The notes beneath the pieces are model-generated. The model saw only the letters and a program-made list of their open reading frames with translations, did no database searches and was not told where the DNA came from. Of a stretch of DNA of 24,981 bases, positions 13,195 through 21,976 are shown one piece after another. The position numbers and the translations under genes were made by a program. The first letter of the stretch is position 1; each line of letters opens with the position of its first letter. Source of the DNA: a virus; the IMG/VR virus record IMGVR_UViG_3300000229_000004, positions 1 through 24,981 of that record; one strand, written 5' to 3'.

Positions 13195-16100
13195 TTAGTC
13201 TGGACATAAACCTATTAAAGATGGTTCTGCACCATAAAATGTTATAATCTCAATAGCACAAAACCTAGTTTCATCATATCCACCTGATCCTATTCCATTA
13301 TAACATGCTTCCTCTTCTATTCCCGCACAGTTTAAATAAGTTGTACAACCTTCATCATAACCACCAATTACATATTCCTTACATGTTGAAGTACATAATG
13401 TACAATTAGAATAAGGTCCATCAAATGCAATAGAATCAACAGGTAAGAATGTTTTTCTTATTGCTTTATAACAACCAGCATGACCATCCAATTTCCAAAC
13501 AGTTCCAATTGTCATTCCAGGCACTTCATAAACAACTACTTCATTTTCTAACGTACAGTTTCTTAATAACCATTTAAGTGATGTTGATTCATGACATAAT
13601 ATACAACTAGTAAAGGTATCATCTACTAATGAATCTGGTGTATTATTAACTATTCGTCGTGGAACATAACATTCAGGACGACTAATATTGTTTAAATCTG
13701 TTAATTTATAGTAATTACTAAATGATGGTGTTGTTCCAGCAGGATACCATACATAAAATTCATTCATAGTATTTATGGTTTCACAATCAGCTATGATTTC
13801 TAAAAATAACCAAGTTGCTCCTATACCACCTTCACATGTTAATTCCTGAGTATAAGAATGTAAACACTCAAAGTGATCATAAACAGTATAAGAATATTGA
13901 CCAGCACATAAATTAGTTCTTGTAAAAGTGTATATATGCTCAGGATGCCAGTCAATTGAATAAGGTCCTGTACCACCAGATGGAGTCACTGTAATACTAC
14001 CATCACATTCATTACAATTTGATGGGTTTGTTATTAAAGCGGTTGCAGTAACTTCAGTTGCAACTGATGGTGGAACTATAACATCATTTATCGTTTTAGT
14101 TCTTCCTATCTGATCATTTATTGTTAATGTGTAAGTTCCTGCAGGTACATTTTCAATTGTAAATAAGTAAGGTGCCTGTCCTGGTAAACTAGTAGTAAGG
14201 GCAGAGCCTGTCATACCATTTGATAATTCCCAAGTAAATCCTGGGGTACCATTAGTCGTTATATCAATAAAACTAGATCCGAATGCACAAAGTGCTGCAG
14301 CACCAACTGCAGTAAAATCAAGTAAAATTTGAAATGGAATGATATTTGGTCGGTAATCATTTGCTGTTAATAACTGAACTTTTACTTGAGTATATGATCC
14401 AATTTCAATATCAATAATTTTTTCTGGTATATAATAAGTACCATTAATTAATATAGTGTCGTTAAAGGATAACTTATTAATATCAATGTTATTTAAAATA
14501 AAGGATGCTGTAATTCTACGAGAATATTTACCATATAAAAAGCTTATGTATCTTGACCAATAATTATCATACAAAGTTGGACTAATAATGGTATCTGGAT
14601 TAGTTAAATTATCAACATTAAAATATTTTATACCATTTCCCCAATTTAAATTCAAATTTTGGGTTTCTTCTGTTCCAATTGGCCAACTTTGATATGGTGT
14701 AACTAATGGATATGATGTATATGGTGTTTGACTTCCTTCAACATACCAATTAAGGCTATTATGTAGACCATTATAAAATAAGAATCTGGTTTTAGGTTTA
14801 ATCGGTAAATGTTTAGTAATACCACTATTATCTCCTTGTGTGTGCACATGTATTTGTGGAATAACAAAATTGTCATCATTCCGGCTACCTTCAAGATTTA
14901 AGAGTATAGTTGGTGCAATTCCATTTAATTTAATAGTCTTATTACCTATCAATAAGTCATTGTTACTACTAAAATGTAATGAACCATAAGGCTCTGAATA
15001 AGCTTGTTTATGATATACATTAGCATAGTCTCCACCTTCTTGTAAGCTAAAATCAAGTTTGTCTACTTGATTAATAAAGATTGACTCTATTTGAATATCT
15101 TTATCGTTTACTAATTTAGTTGACCAATCATAAAGCTCTCCACTATTAATATAAGTTTGCCAAGGCTCTACAATAAAGTTATGTGAGTTATTAGGATCTG
15201 GACTGAATACAAGTCTAAATGCTGTTAATATATCTTTAATAAACTCAATTTGCTTATAAGTACAATTTAAGGTAGTTACAGGATCATATTCTCCAGGTGC
15301 TGATATAACATCAAATGAAAAATTACTAGTAAAGAAGTTAGTATAAGGATTGCCAACATAGTTTAGTTCTCCTAAAAATAAGAATAGTTGATCACCTTGG
15401 GATATCTGGTATTCCGTAATATTAACATCAATTTGTAAAGTATCACCATATCCAGTTCCAGAATTAGATTCTGCAAGTGGTGTTGAATCTATATGAGCAG
15501 CACCAGCTCGCCATCTAAATAACTTTAAACTTTGATTAATATATTGAGGAGCTCCATTCGAGTTTACCAAATAACCTGCAAAGTAACATTGAGCTGTAAT
15601 TCTGTATATACCATTAACTGGTACATTATAACACGTAAAGTACTGATTATATGTGTCTCCATTATCTGTTGTAAAAGACGGAAGTACTTCTAAATTATTA
15701 TTAGGATCATTTATTGCTTCTGGTAATAAGATAGCATTATATAAGGATCCACTAGTTGCATTGTTTTGGGCATGACATATATTACCACTATTAGTGCTAC
15801 TAATATAAGAGGAATCCCATCTTATATTTGCAGTATTACCAAAAGAACTTATGTACATTTGATGGAATAACGCACTATTAATAAATGATGAAGTATAAGT
15901 ATAGCCAGTAGTTTCAAAGATCTTGTCCCAAATATATTTAGCACGAATCATTGGTTTAAATCTATCAATACTTAATGGATTTCCAGGTCGCGTAAATGAT
16001 TTACCTTCACTACCTATACTAACTCTAATTTCTGGTTCATTTACAGTTCCATCCTCACTATATGTATTACCATGATCGATTAAAGGGTATATGATATTTC

Positions 16101-16632
16101 CATTATGTAATCCAGAATCTAATATACCCAATTGAGGATATGCATTCCAACTGTTTTGAATATCAGCTACGGTTAGTCGATTATGTATTGCACCACCAAC
16201 TATCTCAGGCAACTTTAATTGACATAATGTTTTATCACTAAGCTTAGACGCGAAATCCTTAGTTTCACCAAAAAATAGTAACTCATAATCATATCTATTT
16301 AATTCGGGATTAAAGTATACTTTTTGTAATCTAATGTGTCCATGTTTAAACTCGACTCCATCAACTAATATTTCTGCTGGTTTCTTAATAGTAACATCAA
16401 ATATAACATCATTAACCTCAAACGAATTATTAAAAAATTTAGCATTATTTCTAGTACCTGGTACTTTAAAAGATTTTGAAAAGGCTGAAGTTGCATCTAC
16501 TTTTACAATGTCTTCAATACTTAAGGTTAGTTTAATTGGGTCGGTATCATACAAGTCAATCCATATTTGAGGAGTTGCCTCTCTTTCAGCTGGATTATTA
16601 AATGAATGTTCATAACATTTTAGTTGTATCAT
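13195..16632 (-). CDS. Large tail/baseplate protein with SprB-like repeats
   Basis: A 1145-aa protein. The N-terminal ~130 residues (WIDLYDTDPIKLTLSIED, SAFSKSFKVPGT.NN..FF) resemble an N-terminal domain common in large tail proteins of Bacteroidetes phages. A long beta-rich middle (about 200-770) follows. Residues about 780-932 form two SprB-like repeats; the second shows the family pattern C..CDGSITVTPSGGTGPYSIDW, then LCAGQYSYTVYD...C. The C-terminal ~200 residues are Cys-rich, with two related modules ending SCILC and NCTLC. SprB repeats are best known from the flavobacterial gliding adhesin, so this is probably the host-binding tail-tip protein. Its start overlaps the previous stop (TAATG). 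Confidence 0.75.
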   Translation of the reverse strand: MIQLKCYEHSFNNPAEREATPQIWIDLYDTDPIKLTLSIEDIVKVDATSAFSKSFKVPGTRNNAKFFNNSFEVNDVIFDVTIKKPAEILVDGVEFKHGHIRLQKVYFNPELNRYDYELLFFGETKDFASKLSDKTLCQLKLPEIVGGAIHNRLTVADIQNSWNAYPQLGILDSGLHNGNIIYPLIDHGNTYSEDGTVNEPEIRVSIGSEGKSFTRPGNPLSIDRFKPMIRAKYIWDKIFETTGYTYTSSFINSALFHQMYISSFGNTANIRWDSSYISSTNSGNICHAQNNATSGSLYNAILLPEAINDPNNNLEVLPSFTTDNGDTYNQYFTCYNVPVNGIYRITAQCYFAGYLVNSNGAPQYINQSLKLFRWRAGAAHIDSTPLAESNSGTGYGDTLQIDVNITEYQISQGDQLFLFLGELNYVGNPYTNFFTSNFSFDVISAPGEYDPVTTLNCTYKQIEFIKDILTAFRLVFSPDPNNSHNFIVEPWQTYINSGELYDWSTKLVNDKDIQIESIFINQVDKLDFSLQEGGDYANVYHKQAYSEPYGSLHFSSNNDLLIGNKTIKLNGIAPTILLNLEGSRNDDNFVIPQIHVHTQGDNSGITKHLPIKPKTRFLFYNGLHNSLNWYVEGSQTPYTSYPLVTPYQSWPIGTEETQNLNLNWGNGIKYFNVDNLTNPDTIISPTLYDNYWSRYISFLYGKYSRRITASFILNNIDINKLSFNDTILINGTYYIPEKIIDIEIGSYTQVKVQLLTANDYRPNIIPFQILLDFTAVGAAALCAFGSSFIDITTNGTPGFTWELSNGMTGSALTTSLPGQAPYLFTIENVPAGTYTLTINDQIGRTKTINDVIVPPSVATEVTATALITNPSNCNECDGSITVTPSGGTGPYSIDWHPEHIYTFTRTNLCAGQYSYTVYDHFECLHSYTQELTCEGGIGATWLFLEIIADCETINTMNEFYVWYPAGTTPSFSNYYKLTDLNNISRPECYVPRRIVNNTPDSLVDDTFTSCILCHESTSLKWLLRNCTLENEVVVYEVPGMTIGTVWKLDGHAGCYKAIRKTFLPVDSIAFDGPYSNCTLCTSTCKEYVIGGYDEGCTTYLNCAGIEEEACYNGIGSGGYDETRFCAIEIITFYGAEPSLIGLCPD

Positions 16633-18029
16633 TATCCTCTTTGACTTTTTAGTTTATGTGCTAGTTTAAATTTAATATTATATTGAAACAACTGGTCTTT
16701 TCTTACAGTTTTCTCAGTATAATCAGTATTTAGTATATTTATAGGGATCCATTTAAATGGTGTATTTGAATCATTGAATCTTACTTTAACATCAACACTT
16801 GTAAATAATCCTTGTAAGTACAAAGCTTCTGCATCTGTTAAGTAATTAGTAAATGCAGTATATTCTTCTGATAGATCTTGAGAATACACAGTTGTTCCTC
16901 TCTCATATATATTGGTAGTATATAATGTTGTATTATAGTCGACACCCTCTCTAAAAAACTCATTTCTATTAATCTTAACTGACCTATCTTTACGTTTTCT
17001 AAAAGAGAAGTAGTCTCTAAATCCATACGAATTTAGCCATGAAAATTGATATTGAGGAAAGTCATTACAATCTTCTTTAATAATATTGAAACGGTGTACA
17101 TAATGTAGAGAGTCTATTGTAAGTTTTTCAGGATCAGTAGTATGACTATAAGCATGAGAACTAACATAATAATGAGTGCTTTGAACCTTAAAACTTTTAA
17201 AGTTCTTAGGTCCAGTTCCTAAAGTAATTGCATAAAGAGGATATGTTGTAATTAATCCTTGACCTGGAATTTCGTTTGGTCCTCCACCTACATCATTAGT
17301 GTTATAATATGTGTATTCGCGAAAAGAGTCATTGCCGATAAATAACTCAAACTTAAAAGCCTCAATTCCTTGTGCATTTTCTGGGATTATACCTCTATTA
17401 CTATTATAATAAGAGATGGTAGTCATATCATTTATAGTAACATAATGATCGTACACTCTCATAGTATCTGTTAGCCAATTAGGTTTTCCATCAGTTATAT
17501 CTTTGCCTAATCTAAACTCTTTAAGATCAGTGAATGGCTGTGCTTGCTCAACAACTGCAGTATAAACTCCTCCACTATCATAACTAATTAATGGAATATA
17601 AGGATTTGGGTTATAAGGGACTTCATAGTATTGCTTAGTACCTCCAAAATTAAGTAATAATGGAGAACTACCATCTATTAAAACTTCGGATCCAGTTTCA
17701 CTACCAAATTCTATTGTATATGGCATTGATTCATTAGCTGAATTAGTCATTAAAATTTCAACTAAACCTGTTTCTTCTATATTATTAGGAGATGGTGCTA
17801 TGAAATTCTGTAAAACATTTTGAATATCAAAGATTGCATTACCTACTGAATTAGGTGTTTGCCTAAGATTTGCAATCATTGTACCTGCTCTAAATATTTG
17901 TAAGACATATTTGTCTGCTGATATTGCTCCAGTAGATGGATTAGTTGGAATTCCAGTTAGAGTTACTGGATTAGGACCATAAGTTTGATCAAATGGTGTT
18001 GATGGTGTTTGTAATAATGTAACTGACAT
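16632..18029 (-). CDS. Tail/baseplate protein, beta-rich
   Basis: A 465-aa protein without a motif I can name confidently. The N-terminus (SVTLLQTPSTPFDQTYGPNPVTLTGIP) and the strand-rich remainder, including NPYIPLISYDSGGVYTAV and the near-C-terminal YLTDAEALYLQGLFTSVDVKVRF, suggest a beta-sandwich structural protein. The terminal lysine-rich strand IKFKLAHKLKSQRG ends it. It is coupled by TAATG to the large tail protein and follows the gp10-like gene by 3 bp, so it is very probably a distal tail or baseplate component acting with the large protein. Confidence 0.65.
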   Translation of the reverse strand: MSVTLLQTPSTPFDQTYGPNPVTLTGIPTNPSTGAISADKYVLQIFRAGTMIANLRQTPNSVGNAIFDIQNVLQNFIAPSPNNIEETGLVEILMTNSANESMPYTIEFGSETGSEVLIDGSSPLLLNFGGTKQYYEVPYNPNPYIPLISYDSGGVYTAVVEQAQPFTDLKEFRLGKDITDGKPNWLTDTMRVYDHYVTINDMTTISYYNSNRGIIPENAQGIEAFKFELFIGNDSFREYTYYNTNDVGGGPNEIPGQGLITTYPLYAITLGTGPKNFKSFKVQSTHYYVSSHAYSHTTDPEKLTIDSLHYVHRFNIIKEDCNDFPQYQFSWLNSYGFRDYFSFRKRKDRSVKINRNEFFREGVDYNTTLYTTNIYERGTTVYSQDLSEEYTAFTNYLTDAEALYLQGLFTSVDVKVRFNDSNTPFKWIPINILNTDYTEKTVRKDQLFQYNIKFKLAHKLKSQRG

Positions 18030-18032
18030 AAT

Positions 18033-18485
18033 TTATATTGGTCTTATTAATTCTTCGGTTAATCTTTCGACAACTTCTTTTGTGATATCGATAAGGCTAA
18101 AGAAGTTCTTTGGCTTTAGTCCTCGTCTAATAATTGATCTTCTAACTGGAAATGGTAAACTACCACCAATAGCTTGTGATTTAAATTGAAATCTATGATT
18201 TGCAGCTACTCCAAATATTCCACTAGGAGTTGATATTGCTCCAGGATCTTCTTCGGTCCCTTTAACTCCATAATTTTGGAATATTCCATAATTTAACATA
18301 TTCAACTCTAATGAATTTGGATTAACTTTAAAAGATATACTAGAACGCAAAGCTCCAGTATTTACTGGAGCTGTTTGTTTAATTTGGCTAGTTATTTCAG
18401 CACCTATGTTTGTTAGTATATCTGAAAGATCAATAGCATTCTGCCCAAATGTACTAAGTCTTGCATTTAATTCATCGACAGTCAT
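18033..18485 (-). CDS. HK97 gp10-like tail completion/neck protein
   Basis: A 150-aa protein with the hallmark APVNTGALRSSISF (about residues 39-52) of the HK97 gp10-like family. It is followed by a strand with LNYGIFQNYGVKGTEEDPG and a C-terminal helix (DITKEVVERLTEELIR). Members bind between head and tail tube during assembly. It follows the tail-terminator-like gene by 24 bp, the standard order of these two genes. The spacing of 3 bp to the next gene indicates one transcript. Confidence 0.78.
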   Translation of the reverse strand: MTVDELNARLSTFGQNAIDLSDILTNIGAEITSQIKQTAPVNTGALRSSISFKVNPNSLELNMLNYGIFQNYGVKGTEEDPGAISTPSGIFGVAANHRFQFKSQAIGGSLPFPVRRSIIRRGLKPKNFFSLIDITKEVVERLTEELIRPI

Positions 18486-18509
18486 TAGATAACTTGTATA
18501 TTTTAATAA

Positions 18510-19010
18510 TTAGTTTGATATATCGAAAAGATCTATAGAGAATGGGGTAACGCAATTATTAATTGGTTGAGGTACCATTATCCTTAAGTTAACTGACATT
18601 CCAGCTACATCATCTTGAAATCTTTCATTAAAGGTATTATAAGTTAGACCATCCCAAAGTACTTGTGGTGAATCATCATAACCATTCCATAACTGTGCAA
18701 TTACATCATCAATATATTGTTGACATTGAGATTGAATAGTTAAGATGTTATCATAAGGATCACCATCGACTTCACCTCGTGCAATATCCATAACAATCAT
18801 ATTAAAGTTATAAGTAACAGCAGCACGAGTTCTATTGTGAGTTGATGGATTTAGGAATAAGTATGGATAATCGGCTTGTCCACTAGTACTACCGCTTGTA
18901 TTCTCAAATCTTGTTTTTAGATCTGATAGGTCTCCATAGCCAAAATCACATAACATGTTATGATTTTTCACTATATCTTGGATTCGATTTACGATGTCTT
19001 TGTAATTCAT
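18510..19010 (-). CDS. Tail-terminator-like protein
   Basis: A 166-aa protein. An N-terminal helix with KDIVNRIQDIVKNHNML is followed by YPYLFLNPST and the strand YNFNMIVMDIARGE. A helix rich in Gln and Asp (QSQCQQYIDDVIAQLW) and a strand segment with RFQDDVAGMSVNLRIMVPQPINNC end it. A strand-helix protein of this size next to a gp10-like gene is what a tail terminator (gpU-like) looks like, and similar proteins are frequent in Bacteroidetes phages. The assignment is based on context and fold impression, not on a signature motif. Confidence 0.6.
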   Translation of the reverse strand: MNYKDIVNRIQDIVKNHNMLCDFGYGDLSDLKTRFENTSGSTSGQADYPYLFLNPSTHNRTRAAVTYNFNMIVMDIARGEVDGDPYDNILTIQSQCQQYIDDVIAQLWNGYDDSPQVLWDGLTYNTFNERFQDDVAGMSVNLRIMVPQPINNCVTPFSIDLFDISN

Positions 19011-19021
19011 AATATTGTTTG

Positions 19022-19723
19022 TTATTTTCGTCGGTTAACTTCAAGTGCTCTCTTCTGTTGTAATAACTTAAAGTTCTCTTCTATTTGTTTCTCTTTTCGA
19101 TATGCCATAAAGTTAAATACTTTTTTAAGAGGTTGATCTGTCACATAGTCTATTTTTTGTAAGTCATTATCTGCTAGATCTATAATTATTTTATACCAGT
19201 TTTTGGCAACCTTCTTATAATCAAGTGCTTCTAATTCTTCAGTTTCATCTTCGAATTCTTGTTGTCCATTTTTATTAATATCAAAGAGTCCAGCATATTG
19301 TCGATATGTGTAGACCCTAAATTGTGTATATCTATCAATCAACCATAAGGCCTCATCAGCCCATTTTGTAACTTCTTGATCAGATTTAGTTAAGGTTTTT
19401 AGAATAATATCTAAGTTCTTTTCAACTCCAGCAATTAAGTAAATATCTAAATCAATAAATTCACCAAACATTATGTCATTGAACTCTCGTATCTTATGTT
19501 CTTTACGTTGGTTCATTAAATTAATAATAAAACCAACTGCAAGTATTTGACTATCATCTGTACATTGTATAATCTTTTCTGATTCTGCTCCAGTTAGAAC
19601 TGAAATAATCTTTGAATACTGTAAATAATCAGCAAAATCAAACTTAATTAACTGTTTCCATTGATCTATTGTTAATCGTGTTGGTATTATGTACTTCTTA
19701 TTATCAATTGTAAGGTTAATCAT
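19022..19723 (-). CDS. Possible tail assembly chaperone or unknown protein
   Basis: A 233-aa protein. The start INLTIDNKKYIIPTRLTIDQWKQLIKFD forms a small beta-grasp-like N-terminus followed by helices. The middle has DSQILAVGFIINLMNQR and FGEFIDLDIYLIAGVEKNLD. The C-terminal third is charged and helical (EALDYKKVAKNWYKIIIDLA, ending in a basic tail). Proteins with this N-terminal pattern occur in tail gene clusters of Bacteroidetes phages, where a chaperone for the tape measure is often expected. No frameshift signal or second overlapping product is seen. It lies between large terminase and the tail-terminator-like gene. A TATATTTA motif stands 8 nt before its ATG. Confidence 0.55.
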   Translation of the reverse strand: MINLTIDNKKYIIPTRLTIDQWKQLIKFDFADYLQYSKIISVLTGAESEKIIQCTDDSQILAVGFIINLMNQRKEHKIREFNDIMFGEFIDLDIYLIAGVEKNLDIILKTLTKSDQEVTKWADEALWLIDRYTQFRVYTYRQYAGLFDINKNGQQEFEDETEELEALDYKKVAKNWYKIIIDLADNDLQKIDYVTDQPLKKVFNFMAYRKEKQIEENFKLLQQKRALEVNRRK

Positions 19724-19747
19724 ATACTTTTAAATATAAATTTATAA

Positions 19748-20989
19748 TTAATTGAATTTGCTAGTTCTACCAGATACTGCATATTGACCATAATTTTTAT
19801 TTGTCTTACGATGGTAATTTGCAATTGCTAAAGAAATCACAGTATCATCATGTAAACCAGATGGATGACCATACCTAATATTCCTAGTTTTTGGATTATA
19901 TGAGTATGTGAATGTTGATAATTCAGAATAGAGTGATGGAAATAGATTAGAGTCTGGAATCTTAACAGTCAATTCATTCATGTCTAATATAAGACCCTCA
20001 ATGATCTCATTTTTACTTTTAGAACTAGTAATAAATGGATATGTGTCATTCCATTGCTTCTTAATTTGCTCATAAATTACATCACCAATCGAGTTAACTT
20101 CAATTAGCACACTTGCATTCCATTTACGTATTCTTTGAAGTATATTCTGAGTCATCTGCGACCACTCTGTTTGATTATCTCTATAGATGTCAATAGTATT
20201 ACCGTTAGCATCAATAAATGTTGCGACAGTGAAATCTTCTTGCTTACCAAGATCAATACCACAATAAACTTTACCAAATGGACTAGGATATGATACAAAA
20301 GTATTCTTATTAATATTAGAAAAGACTTCTCCACCTGCATCAATAAACTGAGCTAAGTACTCTTGTTTGAATACATTTTCTGGAAGAGTTCTCTTAGCAT
20401 CTTCAATTTCCTCAACTGCAATAAATGGAGAATCATAAGAGGATCCTGTATAAGCTTTATAATTTGGATAGTCTTCTGAAACTCCTAATTGAAATAAGTT
20501 ATAAAACCAATTCTTACCTTTAGGTGTACTAATAAACAGAACTTTCTTGCCTTTAACTAAAAAGACTGGTCTAATTGCTTCAGTCCATGCTCCTTCTTTA
20601 CAAAAAGCAGCTTCATCAATAATTCCATAATCACAAGTTAGACCACGTATATTATCATATCTTTCAGCACTTCGAAATATAATCCTACTATCATTTTTAA
20701 GTACAATTTCATTTGAACTATAGTTACAACTTTTGACTATCCCACTTTTAACGATAGCCCGCATTAATTCATTTTGAACTTTATTTGTTTGCGAATAAAC
20801 TGGGCTAACCCATAAAATTGTAACAGGTCCATCATTAAGGGCCCAATAAAGAACAAGATTCATTCCCATTAACGACTTACCAAATTGACGACCAACACAA
20901 GCTATATGAAATTTAGCATCCTGGTTAAGTATACCATTAATCATTTTTAACTGTGCATCATGTGGAGTGAATCCTATTGTTTTCTTCAT
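19748..20989 (-). CDS. terL: Terminase large subunit
   Basis: A 413-aa packaging motor. Walker A is CVGRQFGKS (residues 31-39), Walker B is GIIDEAA (122-128) and the coupling motif is STPKG (154-158). The C-terminal RNase H-like nuclease shows CGIDLGKQEDFTV (D246, D252), VLIEVNS (E297) and GLHDDTVISLA (D381/D382). All expected catalytic residues of both ATPase and nuclease are present, so the enzyme looks active. It translocates DNA into the prohead through the portal and cuts the concatemer. Its ATG overlaps the small-subunit stop as ATGA. The portal gene, usually next, lies 13 kb away. Confidence 0.95.
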   Translation of the reverse strand: MKKTIGFTPHDAQLKMINGILNQDAKFHIACVGRQFGKSLMGMNLVLYWALNDGPVTILWVSPVYSQTNKVQNELMRAIVKSGIVKSCNYSSNEIVLKNDSRIIFRSAERYDNIRGLTCDYGIIDEAAFCKEGAWTEAIRPVFLVKGKKVLFISTPKGKNWFYNLFQLGVSEDYPNYKAYTGSSYDSPFIAVEEIEDAKRTLPENVFKQEYLAQFIDAGGEVFSNINKNTFVSYPSPFGKVYCGIDLGKQEDFTVATFIDANGNTIDIYRDNQTEWSQMTQNILQRIRKWNASVLIEVNSIGDVIYEQIKKQWNDTYPFITSSKSKNEIIEGLILDMNELTVKIPDSNLFPSLYSELSTFTYSYNPKTRNIRYGHPSGLHDDTVISLAIANYHRKTNKNYGQYAVSGRTSKFN

Positions 20990-21360
20990 ATAACGTCGTC
21001 TTCAAATTCTATTTCTTCAGCATCAATGAGTCTATCATTAATCGGAGTTCCAAATTCAAATGTTATATTTTTAAATAAGTCATCACCATCTTTACCAGTT
21101 AATTCTGTTCTGGCTAATTTAGGAATGACGTACTCTGATAACTTAATCAGTAATTCAACGGCTCCCTTAGGATCGTTAGCAGCAACTTCTGCAATCCATC
21201 TACTCATTGATTCTAAGTTCATTTCAACTAGATTCTGATATGCTTTTCTAATAGCTGCGGTTTGTTTGTTTTTTGAACCTGGAGTTCGACCAGTATGATT
21301 TGCAAGTTCTAATGGTCCTTTCCAACCGGTTTTCTTAGGCTTTATCTCCTGATTTTCCAT
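20986..21360 (-). CDS. terS: Terminase small subunit
   Basis: A 124-aa protein with an N-terminal GWKGP..L.NHTGRTPGSKNKQTAAIRKAYQNLVE, the GSKNK-type DNA-binding start frequent in small terminases of Bacteroidetes phages. A helical part (MSRWIAEVAANDPKGAVELLIKLSEYVIPKLARTELTGKDGDD) and an acidic C-terminus ending IEFEDDVI follow. It would recognise the packaging site and recruit the large subunit. It overlaps the preceding small gene by 26 bp and the large subunit by 4 bp (ATGA), so all three are translationally coupled. Confidence 0.85.
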   Translation of the reverse strand: MENQEIKPKKTGWKGPLELANHTGRTPGSKNKQTAAIRKAYQNLVEMNLESMSRWIAEVAANDPKGAVELLIKLSEYVIPKLARTELTGKDGDDLFKNITFEFGTPINDRLIDAEEIEFEDDVI

Positions 21361-21511
21361 CTTCTTTATTTAACATTTTTTTGTAGTTAGTTAGAGCTAT
21401 CTTTGCTCCAGTTAAGTTCTTAGCCATTATCTTAAGGACATGGCCTGCTACATAAGCATCACTAATCTTAAGTATGCCAGTTGCAGTTTTATAGACATAA
21501 AAATTCATCAT
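21335..21511 (-). CDS. Small hypothetical protein (58 aa) before terminase
   Basis: Direct translation gives a 58-aa frame from the ATG at 21511 to the TAA at 21335. The sequence begins MMNFYVYKTATGILKISDAYVAG, has a basic helix (LKIMAKNLTGAKIALTNYKKML), and ends KEDGKSGDKA. Its ATG overlaps the stop of the upstream 69-aa gene as ATGA, and its end overlaps the small-terminase start by 26 bp. This tight packing on both sides supports it as a real gene. I do not recognise it. Confidence 0.7.
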   Translation of the reverse strand: MMNFYVYKTATGILKISDAYVAGHVLKIMAKNLTGAKIALTNYKKMLNKEDGKSGDKA

Positions 21512-21717
21512 TTTTGGATTGTGTATTTTTCAAATTCTTGTTTTAGTAAACGAATAACCGTTCTAACACAGCTGTTACATGTTGTGTATTTCATTGGTAT
21601 TGATACTAATGTATTGTAGATTTCAAAGATCTTTAAACTCTGGTCTTTAGTCATTCGAATAGAATTATAAAGTAGGGTCTTATTCTCTAATAACCATTCA
21701 TAATTTTCTTGTGTCAT
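21508..21717 (-). CDS. Small CxxC protein (69 aa)
   Basis: A 69-aa helical protein with a single CNSC motif in KYTTCNSCVRTVIRLLKQEFEKY (about residues 44-66). The pattern resembles small CxxC proteins in Bacteroidetes phage genomes near terminase. With only two cysteines a metal site would need a dimer. It overlaps the membrane-protein gene upstream and the 58-aa gene downstream by ATGA junctions. Confidence 0.7.
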   Translation of the reverse strand: MTQENYEWLLENKTLLYNSIRMTKDQSLKIFEIYNTLVSIPMKYTTCNSCVRTVIRLLKQEFEKYTIQK

Positions 21718-21959
21718 ATCTTGTGTATTTGTATATTTATAATTTCAGCTAAGATTGCAGTAATACTACTTATAAGTATAGCTAATGATCCTAATATAAT
21801 AAGGTTTACTATAAGTGTAACCCAAAAAGTTGAACACATAACACAGTTAAATGGCTTAAAATTTAATGACAGTGCCTTTAATGTATCATGATATATTGGT
21901 GTTTCGTGTACTAAGTTCATGAATGTTGCCATTCCTAAGATCATTATTAACGTATCCAT
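21714..21959 (-). CDS. Small membrane protein with CxxC and FWVTL (paralog 2)
   Basis: An 81-aa protein with a hydrophobic N-terminus (about 1-17), a polar linker (HETPIYHDTLKALSLNFKPFN), then CVMCSTFWVTL (C39, C42, W46) leading into a second membrane span (about 44-75). The arrangement of a CxxC at the mouth of a span with a nearby FW resembles the DUF1360 type of small membrane proteins. It is paralogous to the gene just upstream; both share ET..Y, LK.L.L, STFWVTL..N and the codons. Function is unknown; a holin-like or envelope-associated role is possible. Confidence 0.68.
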   Translation of the reverse strand: MDTLIMILGMATFMNLVHETPIYHDTLKALSLNFKPFNCVMCSTFWVTLIVNLIILGSLAILISSITAILAEIINIQIHKI

Positions 21960-21976
21960 ATTTTTTTAGTTGTTTT

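Noticed and set aside
20960-21238. Plus-strand reading frame of 92 codons
   Set aside because: It is antisense to the terminase genes, which have clear catalytic or family motifs.
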